Shown here: one piece after another, positions 52,901 through 61,678 of the stretch
Layout: every line of letters begins with the position of its first letter
How positions within the stretch are numbered: the stretch's first letter is position 1
DNA from: Symbiodinium natans
Lineage: Eukaryota > Sar > Dinophyceae > Suessiales > Symbiodiniaceae
DNA length: 64,000 nucleotides
Direction: 5' to 3'
Assembly (NCBI GenBank): GCA_905221605.1
Contig: CAJNDS010000091.1
Location: 396,283 to 460,282 of the forward strand
Translations under genes and position numbers: made by a program
The notes under the pieces: generated by a model
The model's database searches: none
Told to the model about the DNA's origin: nothing
What the model saw: the letters and a program-made list of their open reading frames with translations, nothing else

Positions 52901-54045
52901 TTAAGGCTTTAGGTTTAGGACTGAGAACTTCGGCTTGCAATTTGGGTTAATAGATTTTGTTTTTGGGGTAGAGTTTAAGGTTCGAAGAATGCTGCATGTT
53001 CAGGACACCAATGAATATTCTAGGGAATCCGTTTAGGGTTTAGGGTTTAGGGCTTAGGGTTTAATTAGGGTTTAGGGTTTAGGGTTTAGGGTTTAGGGTT
53101 TAGGGTTTAGGGATAAACCCGAAACCCTATACGACCAGGGCCTTCTCAAGCCAGAATGCGCCCTCCTGCGAATCTTGCGGTACCTGGAGACAAGCAGGGC
53201 TTGGGGTTTAGAGCGTGGGGCTTAGGGTTTAGGATTTCAGGTTTAGGGTTTAGGATTTCGAGTTCAGCGTTTGAGGTTTAGATGCTCGATTATTCGGCCC
53301 TGGCCCTGCACCCTGTACTGTAGGGGCCTTAATAATTAGAATAGGGTTTTGGGGGGTTATGATGGTATACTTATATAGGGACCATCGGGGAATACTTTTA
53401 GTAACTATTCTGACCCCCAACCCTGTTGAAGGCTTCCCCGCGTTGACGAGCAGGTGAAGGGTTGAAGGTAAGGGAGTTCGTGTATGGACACAGGTCGATG
53501 GCTCCAGAGGATTTGGGGCGTTTGGGGGAGTTTTGTGTTTCAGGGGCTTCGGGGCCTAAACCCTAAACCCTAAACCCTAAACCCCAAACCCCAAACCCTA
53601 AACTCTAACCCTAAACCTTCAGGGGCTCACAGGTACCCAACAACAAGGCGAATCGGGCTTAAAGCAATCCTGAGTACCAAACCCCCCCCCCCCCCCCCCC
53701 GAAACCTTGACCGCTAGCCCTTTAAGCCCCTTGAACCCCTCAACCCCAAACCCCTCAACCCTAGCCCTTCAGGTTGAGGGGTGCGGACTGAAAGGGGAGG
53801 AGGGGGGGCTAGAACCTAAACCCTAAACCCTAAACCCTAAACCCTAAACCCTAAACCCTAAACCCTAAACCCTAAACCCTAAACCCTAAACCCTAAACCC
53901 TAAACCCTAAACCCTAAACCCTAAACCCTAAACCCTTTCCCAAACCCAGAGAGGCGGGAGGGGGGAGGGGGGGGGGGGGGCACGCCGTTCCCGGAGATCA
54001 GCAGCATTCCAAGGTTGTACTGCCTGGGTATTTGCAATGTATGTA
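49930..54045 (-). CDS. SEL1-like repeat protein (gene B), multi-exon
   Basis: Minus-strand exons in order: RQYNLGMLLISGNGVP (about 53975-54045); VPQDSQEGAFWLEKALVV (53140-53195); HLQAADQGMPLAQYFFAV (52580-52660); EGVEGDEEKA (51395-51445); CAHDLATVRAGLCIADLLAA (50375-50470); AARYMKSAAESGIPDAQLG (49930-49990). YNLG-GNGVP-D-GAFWLEKA-AADQG-AQY-GVEGDEEKA is the SEL1 repeat order. Splice borders such as CTACAG|GAAGGG are plausible, but the phases were not all checked. The gene lies upstream of the UBL-ANK gene, and a similar gene A lies downstream. The ends are not identified. Confidence 0.78.
51500..51600. mobile_element. MITE family 1 copy, left end lost
   Basis: It contains CTTATAGACCCCTCAAGTAC, GGGTTATAAGTGCAGTTGTC and the right terminus TTGGGTTGCTAAGTACCATG with AACCTCCAAGT. 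The left end is a TTTAGGG array, as at 12421. Confidence 0.72.
52777..52864. mobile_element. MITE family 1 copy, divergent
   Basis: The left end is TTTGAAGGTTCACGGGCTAC and the right end GAAGTACCCTTGAACTTTCA then AGTA, an inverted pair with several mismatches. The interior CAAGTAAGGCAACTACATGG is shared in pattern with the 34920 copy. Confidence 0.6.
53322..53420. mobile_element. Family 5 element, relative of 61549-61660
   Basis: Both copies read AGGGGCCTTAATnAnTAGAA, then AGGGTTTTGGGGGGTTA, CATAGGGACCA, GGGAATA and ATTCTGACCCC/ATTCCGACCCC in the same order. About 100-110 bp, non-coding. Confidence 0.65.
53815..53937. repeat. CCCTAAA array
   Basis: About 17 perfect copies directly left of the SEL1 gene B exon at 53975. 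Confidence 0.95.
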
Positions 54046-54489
54046 TCAGCCCAGGCCTTCTAGATTTTTAGGGTTGGGGGTTTAGGGTTTAGGGTTTAGG
54101 GTTTAGGGTTGGGGGTTTACTGTTTAGGGTTTAGGGTTTAGGGTTCAGGCTTGGAGGACGTCGTCTTCGAGTTTCTCTCTTGAGGTCTGTCACAAATAGC
54201 CTCTGCTAGGAGAAGATTCATATACTTCCTGGTGCTTAATTTATCTGGGATGAGGGAATTAGGTGCCGTATAAACTCCCTTGAGGGTCTGCATAGGGTTC
54301 TGCTATATCATAGTATACCATACTATGTGTTGCTATATTTAATTATAGTATACACTATATATATATATATACATATGTATATATATATATATACATATGT
54401 ATATATATATATATGGTACCCCCCCCCTCAAAACCTACCTTTTCATAGCCTTTTCTATGTCGAGACGTTATGTTTATGATATTCGAAGC

Positions 54490-54517
54490 CGGATGTATAT
54501 ATATATATATACATCCG
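54490..54517. repeat. 28-bp perfect palindrome CGGATGTATA...TATACATCCG
   Basis: CGGATGTA, then a TA run, then TACATCCG. It lies at the left edge of the hairpin array and may mark its border. Confidence 0.7.
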
Positions 54518-54559
54518 ATACGAAATATTAAATACTTAGAGACTCCAATAAAAAATCTC

Positions 54560-54995
54560 CAGGGCCAGGAGTTTTAAAACTCTTCTTGTGGCTAAGCAAG
54601 GAGTTTTAAAACTCGTGGCCCCGAAGATTGAAGATTGAAGATTCCCCAGAACTCTTTCCAGGAATCTTCAATCTTCAATCTTAGGGGCAGGGAGTTTTAA
54701 AACTCCTCTTGTGGCTAAGCAAGGAGTTTTAAAACTCGTGGCCCCGAAGATTGAAGATTGAAGATTCTCCAGAACTCTTTCCAGGAATCTTCAATCTTCA
54801 ATCTTCGGTGGCATGAGTTTTAAAACTCCTCTTGTGGCTAAGCAAGGAGTTTTAAAACTCCCGGCCCCGACTACTTGAGATTGAAGATTCCCACAAAGAG
54901 TCCTGAGACATCTTCAATCTTCAATCTTCGGTGGCAGGAGTTTTAAAACTCCTCTTGTGGCTAAGCAGGAGTTTTAAAACGCCCGGTCCTGAAGA
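54560..54995. repeat. Tandem array of two alternating hairpins, about 124-bp unit
   Basis: About three and a half units start near 54568, 54690, 54814 and 54938. Each unit holds hairpin A, two copies of the palindrome GAGTTTTAAAACTC around CTCTTGTGGCTAAGCAAG, and hairpin B, GAAGATTGAAGATTGAAG plus ATTC, then about 17 bases, then its exact complement. Hairpin B arms are 22 bp and are built from three GAAGATT copies. Mutations are few, and the third unit has changed both arms of hairpin B. There is no coding capacity and no telomere-like repeats. Confidence 0.9.
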
Positions 54996-55189
54996 TTTTT
55001 CTTATGGTTAAAAAATATCTTACAAAACTCTAGGCCATGGTATTATATATTGAAGCACTGAAAGTGGTTCCATTATATGTGCACAATTTCGACGCGCAGC
55101 TTGGGCTATAAACGCGCAGTTTCCAGCCATAGCATACTCCTCATGTCGGCCGTCAACATGAAGGTTGCGTGCGCGTTTAGGTTCATTGT

Positions 55190-55860
55190 CATCCTATATG
55201 GGTTTTGGGGCTTCTCTATAAAACGCTAAGCCCGGGACCTTTAAATCTTAACCCTATAGGGTTTAAAGGTTATGTGTTTCAACTTAATTGCAGGCTTAGG
55301 TTCAAAATCATATATCTTAAGTCCTAAACCTTTAAACCTTAACCCTATAAAGTTTCCAGGTTGCAGGTTTCGTTTAATTACACGTCAAGGTTTAAATACA
55401 TATATCTTAAATTCTAGACCTTGAACTAACGCTTAAAGTTTAAGGGTTTCGGTGTATTTGCAGGTCAAGGTTTAAATGCCTATATCTTAAGCCCTAAACC
55501 TTTAAATCTTAATCCTACAGGGTTTAAAGGTTAAAGAATTGGGCTTATTTGTTTAATCCTATAGGCTTTCGGGGCTTTTCTTTAAAACTCTAAATCCTGG
55601 ATCGATAGGGGTTTAGAGTGCCTATGTCTTAAACCCTATACCTTTAAACCTTAACCCTGCAAGGGTTAAAGGTTTCGTGTTTCCGTTGAATTGTAGGTCA
55701 AGGTTTACATGTCTGAAATTCAATCCTAAACCTTTAAACCGTAACCCTATAGGGTGTTTAAAGATTAAGGGTTGAGGTTAAATTGCTTAACCCTATAGGC
55801 TTGGGGTTTTGGGGCTTCTCGTTAGAATCCTAAACCCTGGATCGATAGGGTTTTGGAGAA
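55190..55860. repeat. Degenerate repeats with CCTTTAAACCTTAACCCTATAG hairpin
   Basis: The palindromic block CCTTTAAACCTTAACCCTATAG and GGTTTAAAGGTT recurs at about 55247, 55329, 55497, 55641 and 55730. A second block, CCTATAGGCTTnGGGGTTTTGG then GGCTTCTC...AACCCTGGATCGATAGGG, occurs near 55195, 55558 and 55791. The two form a higher-order pattern with irregular spacing (about 360 and 235 bp). Confidence 0.75.
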
Positions 55861-56171
55861 TAAGCCCTGACAATACCCTTAAACAAACCCAGAACACGCA
55901 GTGGAGTGAAGTGGAGGGGAGTGGTGGGGAGTGTTTTTTGGTCCTACTTATTTTGGAAGACCGACCCCTGGCGCCCTCTCCCCTTCTATTTAGAAGCAAA
56001 TTAAGTCCTTATAAGCAGATTTGTTGCGTTGGAGATTGAGTGAGTACACAGATTACGTACCAACTCGTACATACATATAAAGCCAATACACAGTATGAAT
56101 ATGCATGTGAGTATTGCAACACTACGACGACTTCAATCTTTAATTTGAGGGTCGATTCAAAACTGAATCGG

Positions 56172-56191
56172 CCGATTCAAATTTGAATCGG
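56172..56191. repeat. 20-bp perfect palindrome CCGATTCAAATTTGAATCGG
   Basis: A perfect palindrome, preceded at 56153-56171 by a similar imperfect one (TCGATTCAAAACTGAATCGG). It lies at the start of the TTTAGCGAGAAGATTTA repeats. Confidence 0.7.
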
Positions 56192-56199
56192 ACATATTT

Positions 56200-57390
56200 C
56201 ATCATTATAGGGGAGCCCGCTCTTTAGGACTTAGCGAGAAGGATTTAGGGAATAGGCGTTGAAGTGGGGAGCATCCCAGAGCTTAGTCCCCAAATCCTAT
56301 TTTCTAAGGGGGCGCAAATCTTATCGCTAAAGCTTTAGCGTTAGCGAGAAGATTTATTGAGCAAGGTTGGCTTTTGTATGAGTTAGGGGGGGTCTCATTT
56401 TTGGGGATTTAAGGCTACTTAAGATTCCCTCTTTAGGATTTGGTGACTCCCTCCCACCCCTCTTCCCCAATATGATTTAGGGAGTGAAATTAAGGGATAA
56501 GATTGAGGGATCCTTCTTTGTTGACTTTAGCGATAAGATCTACTGAGTAAGGTTCTTTGTTTTATGATGTAGACGGAGAGGCTCATCTTTAAGATTTATA
56601 GTAAGGATCCCCCTCTTTAGGACACCCCTCTTTAGGGCTTAAGCAATAGGATTTAGAAAGTAAAACTAAGGAATGCTTTTTAGGATTTAGGGGATCTCCT
56701 CTTTAGGGTTTAGCCCCCCTCCCCCGCCCCCCACCTTTAGGCCTTAGGGAGTTAATTTCAGGGAACCAGATCTAGGGATCCCGATAAGATTTTATCCGAG
56801 CATCTGTTTAATTGGTGGGACCCCCCACCGCAACAAGAAAGGCAGGGCACTGCAATAATGAGACCATGGCAATGTATGCATTCTCTATTAAGTACAATAG
56901 GAATGTATTGTAGTTTCGCCGATCCAGACTGCAGCTCAGCAATCAAAAACGAAGCCTGCAGACAGATTTTTGAACACCCCCGGAAAATATTCATTCACTG
57001 TGGCGGTATTTCCCCATACGGAAACCCCCGTAATGGAGGTAGTAATTCTTTTTTAGAATTCAGAGGCTCTCCTCTTCAGAATTTCAAGACTTCCCTCTTT
57101 AGGGCTTTGGGAAAAGACTTAGGGAGTAAAATCATGGGAATATGATTTAGGGATCCCACCCTTTAGGATTTAGCGAGAAGATTTAGTGAGCCATTTAGTG
57201 ACCCACCCCCCCCCTCCCCCCCCGCCCGCCCCAGATTTAGGGACTGGGGGAATATGATTTAGGGAATACGATGTAGGAATCCCGTGCTTTCGGATTTAGC
57301 GAGCAGGATTTTGGGAAGAGGGTTTATGCAACATAAAATTGTGTGAATAAGGTCAAAGGATTTAGGGAGTCGGTCTCATCTTTAAAGCGT
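56200..57390. repeat. Degenerate repeat block: CTCTTTAGGATTTAGCGAGAAG / ATTTAGGGAGTAAAATTAGGG
   Basis: The motifs CCCTCTTTAGGATTTAGCGA, AGAAGATTTAGTGAG and TTTAGGGAGTAAAAT recur about ten times at irregular 60-120 bp spacing. Their TTTAGGG-like core may have come from the telomere-like repeat. No exon was recognised; a 95-codon plus frame at 56858-57145 is probably chance. Confidence 0.6.
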
Positions 57391-57519
57391 TTTGATGTCA
57401 CGCAAGTGTAGAAAATTAGAAAACGGTAGGTTTTGGAGGGGGGGGGGGTAGCATATATATATATATATACTTATGTATTTATTTATATATAGATATATAC
57501 ATGTGTATATAATATCGCG

Positions 57520-57640
57520 TGGGCATGCCAACGCTTGCAGACAGACTTTTTCTTGCGCCAGGTGGTGATGCCGCTCGCAGAGTCACCTCTGGGGCAGCCC
57601 CGTGTCGTGACGCAAGATGCCGCGGATGCTGAAGCCTTAG
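57520..57640. CDS. Possible exon, strand uncertain
   Basis: A plus frame reads QTDFFLRQVVMPLAESPLGQ and continues PRVVTQDAADAEA up to the TTTAGGG repeats at about 57645. Two minus frames are open too. It follows a TA microsatellite instead of CCCTAAA repeats. No family was recognised. Confidence 0.3.
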
Positions 57641-58246
57641 GGGTTTAGGGTTTAGGGTGTAGGGTTTAGGGTTAGGGTTTAGGGTTTAGGGTTTAGGGTT
57701 AGGGGTTTAGGCGTTTAGGGTTTAGAGTTTAGGGTCTAGGGGGCTTAGGGTTTTAGGGTTTGGGGCTTGAGGTTTGAAACACAAGTTAGCCTAGCGTCCA
57801 AAACTTCGGGTGCGGGGCCGGGCATTGGGGGTTTGGGTGTTTAGGCGGTTAGGTTGATAAATGCAACAGCCCTACAATGAAACACCCTGAAGCCCTACAT
57901 AAAAGCTATGCATGCCCGGTTTATGGTTTAGGGTTTGGTGCAGATTGGTACATGCCCCGAAGACGTGGGCCTGATCACGTTGAGGTGGTGTTGCACGAAA
58001 AACAACGTAGCACCTGTAGAGGCTTGGACACCCAAAATCCCAAACCCGAAGCCCTAAACCCAAGTCGGGTCATATTGGAGGACTGTAATTTGCGGGAACC
58101 CATCGTTTGGAGGCCCAATTGCAGCGGTATAGATTCCTCCCCGTTCAGGGAGACAAGAAGGGCGGGGGGGGGGGGGGGGGGGGCCAAATGTAGAACCCTA
58201 AGCCCTAAACCCTTAACCCTAAACTCACCTCCCTCCATATCAGCCC

Positions 58247-58354
58247 CTAGACCCAAGAGTAACCACCCTTTCTGGCTTAAACAAAAGTGGCTTACAAGGA
58301 AAGCGACACCCTGAAAAAAAAGGGGGAATACGGGCCTACCCTGAGTCCTACTAG
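58247..58354. mobile_element. MITE family 2 copy
   Basis: It starts CTAGACCCAAGAGTAACCA and ends GGGCCTACCCTGAGTCCTAC followed by TAG; the two ends are inverted relatives. A family 6 related piece follows at 58370-58442. Confidence 0.72.
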
Positions 58355-58898
58355 CCCAAAACCCGAATTGTTATATGAACAGTCCTTAATGAGCTTATAA
58401 GAGGGGGTACTATAATCCCTATTAAGGACTGGGGGAACATCCCAACCCTAAACCCCAAACCCCTAAAGGCACAAAAGCCCCAGAGCCCATAAACCCCTGA
58501 ACCCCTCAGACCCTACCACAGCCAAGCCCCAAGACCCTGAACCCGAAACGTTTAGGGTTTAGGGCTGCGGGTTTAGGGTTTAGGGTTTAGGGTTAGGGGA
58601 AAAACCGAAGACCCTGAAACCCTAAAGCCTAACACTTCTCAGCTCTAAACCCCTGAAAGCCTCAGACCCTGCAAAGCCCAAAGTCCTACACCGATAAACA
58701 TAAACCCTAAAGCCCTGCAACCGAAACCCCAAAACGACAAAACCCTTCAACAAAAATCTGAACCAAAAAACACCTAACCCCGAAATTCCCGAAACCTGGT
58801 AAACACCTGAAACACCTGAAAACACCTGAAACACCTGAAAACACCTGAAAACTCCTGAAAACACCTGAAACCCTAAATCCTAACCCTAAACCCTAAAC

Positions 58899-60639
58899 CT
58901 GCAGAGCTGACAAGGGTCTGTTCTCGTAGGTGCCCTCTCGGACCTGGCGGCTCTTATTGGGACTTTAGGCTTTCGGGTTTAGAGTAAAGAAACCCTAGGG
59001 GTTTAGGGGTTTAGGGGTTTCGGGGTTTAGGGTTTCAGGGGTTTAGGGGTTTAACCCTCTAGCCCTAACAAGTCCTAAACCTCTCGAACCCAAAAAGCCC
59101 CAAGACCCTCATCCCCTACAAGCCCTAAACCCCGAATGAAGGGGCAATAAACCCGAAAAGCCTTACACTTCAAAAACCCTCAAGCCTTAAAACCCTAAAC
59201 CCTACTAAACCCTAAACCCTAAACCCTACCCTAAACCCTAAACCCTAAACCCTAAACCCTAAACCCTAAACCCTAAACCCTAAACCCTAAACCCTAAACC
59301 CTAAAACCCCTCAAGCCACAAGTCCCCGACCTGCAGCTTGAACCACTTCGCAGGCTGCGGCGGCCGCAAGATCGAGACGTCCGAGAGGTTCGGGGGCGCG
59401 TCGGTATTCTTGTCGATCGCCAGGAGCCTGAGCGGAGGTGAGGGTTTAGGGTTTAGGGTTTAGGGTTTAGGGTTTCGGGTTTAGGGTTTCTAGGGTGTAT
59501 AGGGTTTATCGGGTTTAGGATCAGAAAATATTCAAAGTCTTGTGCCTACTTTGGGCTCATCGGAGCCTTAGGGGAATGATCTTTGAACTTCTGGACACGG
59601 TTTGGGGCTTAGAGTTTGGGGTCGGTCAGGGGAGTTTTTGCTTATGGGGGCATGGAATCTCTGTGCAAACTCGGCAAGGTCGTCCGCCTCGGTGCTTGCC
59701 GCCCGCGGGGAGAATGCTGTGCTCTATCGCCTTCCGTTGGCGCTCCAGGTCCTTGAACAACTCCAATGCCATTGAGTTTGCTGCTGAGGCTCTACGTCCG
59801 CCTCCCCCGAGGCGATGATTGCAAGCTTCTCACCTTTTCGCGGAAGCGGCCATACTCGGCTTTAGCCAGTTTCATGTTCTCCCGGCCTGCTGCTTCTGCT
59901 TCGTGGCTTCCAGCTGCGCCGCGTTGAGCAACTTGGCCAGAATCTTGGACTCCTTCACTGCTCCACGACCAGTGTCAAAGAATTCTGGTGCATGGCTTAG
60001 TTATGTTCATGTTCTTTCCTGTGTCAACCAAAGCAAACAAGCATCGCTTTGGTTTTCTTGTGAGCTATGGTCCACAAAGGGTGTTTCTTTCACACCTTAA
60101 CACCCCCCCAATCCCGATGGCAAGCCACCCCTTTCTCACGGCACAGGATCTCTGGCAAGAGCGTCAGCCCGGCAAATCATGGACAGGCTGGTCCGCACAC
60201 TGAGCCCTGACACCCTAAAGCCGAAAACCCTAAACTCTAAAGCCTAAACCCTAAACCCCATACCCCAAAACCCCAAATCCCTCAACCCTAAAACCTAAAA
60301 ACCCTAACATCCCTATACGGTCAATCCCTGTACTGTCATCCTCGAGTGTATAAAACATCCCCCGCCCCCCCCCCCCCCCCCCCCCCCCGAAAGCTGGGAA
60401 ATTGCAGCCACAAACCCCCTATGCACACCACATTCTAGCTACTCTAGGGGGTTCAGGGCTTGGGGTTTAGGGCCTTCCCCTGTGTAGAGGGTATATTGTT
60501 GCGTTTTTGGGTGGGGTTTGGGGAGTCCCCCCCCCCCCCCCCCCATTTCGGTAAATCTTCAGTTGGTCTGCAAGGCGTACCGGCCCAGTGGCACGTGCCA
60601 AGACAGTCCATCGGGCGATGACAGAATGTCAAAGGACAC
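58899..60639 (-). CDS. Unrecognised multi-exon gene, C-terminal exons
   Basis: Two exons join cleanly: 59331-59427 (CTCAG|GCTCCT...CTGCAG|GTCGGG) reads LLAIDKNTDAPPNLSDVSIL followed by RPPQPAKWFKLQ, and 58899-58943 (GCCAG|GTCCGA...CTGCAG|GTTTAGGG) reads VREGTYENRPLSALQ. The second donor lies at the very start of the TTTAGGG array. The exon at about 60560-60639 (TAGCAG|GTGTCC) reads VSFDILSSPDGLSWHVPLGR and could end at a TGA at 60561. No family was recognised. Strand and borders are convincing, but whether the pieces form one gene is not. Confidence 0.6.
59690..60000 (-). CDS. Coiled-coil-like coding segments with frame breaks
   Basis: The minus strand has helix-rich open segments: FFDTGRGAVKESKILAKLLN then AAQLEATKQKQQ; then, in another frame, AGRENMKLAKAEYGRFREK up to the donor GAAAAG|GTGAGA (about 59838); then SMALELFKDLERQRKAIEHS and, in a third frame, ASTEADDLAEFAQ. 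The breaks are one-base shifts without room for introns at two places. They could be sequencing indels or a decayed copy. No family beyond coiled coil. Confidence 0.45.
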
Positions 60640-61548
60640 CTGCTAGTAGTGAGGTTTAGGGTTTAGGGTTCAGGGTTCAGGGTTTAGGGGCTGTGGGTTC
60701 AGGGTTTAGGGTTTGGGGTACAAGGGCATTAGGGTTTAGGATAGGGTTTCCTCATCTACAACATGTGAGCTCTTCAAGCCTATGATGGGAAGTATAACAT
60801 GTCCCAGGAGCTTACCTGGCTTACCCAGAGAACAACAGACGAAGAACATAATTTCTAGGGTTCACGCAGTGTGTAGGGGTTCTAGGGATCATCAGGATGA
60901 CTCCTAAGGGGTTTATGGGGCTTATGGGGTTCATGGGGTGTGTGGAGTTGATATGGCTTTTTGGGTTTATGGGGTGTATGTGGTTTATGGGTTTTGTAGG
61001 GTTTATAGGGTTTTGGAAGGGTTTATTGGGTTTCTTTTGGGGTTTATAGGGTATTCGAAAAAATTGAAAAGGTTTTCATAGGGTTTACAGGGTGGACAGG
61101 GAATGAAGGATAAATAAGGCTGTTAGGGTTGAAAAGTTTACCTAGGGTTTCCCTAAGAAAAGGGTGTTGTTTCATGTGTATATAGGTTGCGGCTACTCTA
61201 GGTAGGGTTTAGGGTCTAACCTTCCGAGGGTTGGATTTCTGGGTTGAAGGTTTTGGGCAGCCTGTAGTCAGGCCGATAATTCTAGCACTCTAAAAATAAA
61301 GTTGGTGTTGCCGGAATGAAATGGAAAGAAGCCCCCCCCCAAAAAAAAAAAAAAAACAAAAAACAAAACAACCAACAGAACAGAAAAGGGACGATTACTT
61401 GGAGGTTTAAAATCTTGGGCTGATGGCTTTGGGATTTGATGGTGTCGCGAGCTAGGCTATTTGCCAAGAGGCCGGGGCGTGTGCGGCGTAGAGGAACACG
61501 ATGCCCATGACGTATACAGAATGGTGGGGCAGCCTCTCAAGCTACTCT

Positions 61549-61660
61549 AAGGGCCTTAATGACTAGAACAGGGTTTTGGGGGGTTAGATAGCACATTTAC
61601 ATAGGGACCAGAAGGGAATAATCCTAGAAATTAGGAATTATTCCGACCCCTATCTTAGCA
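61549..61660. mobile_element. Family 5 element, second copy
   Basis: AAGGGCCTTAATGACTAGAA to GGAATTATTCCGACCCC, the same order of blocks as 53322-53420. Confidence 0.65.
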
Positions 61661-61678
61661 GATTTAAATTCTAGACGT

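Noticed and set aside
54560-54995. CRISPR array
   Set aside because: The repeats are tandem hairpin units without unique spacers, and the genome is eukaryotic.
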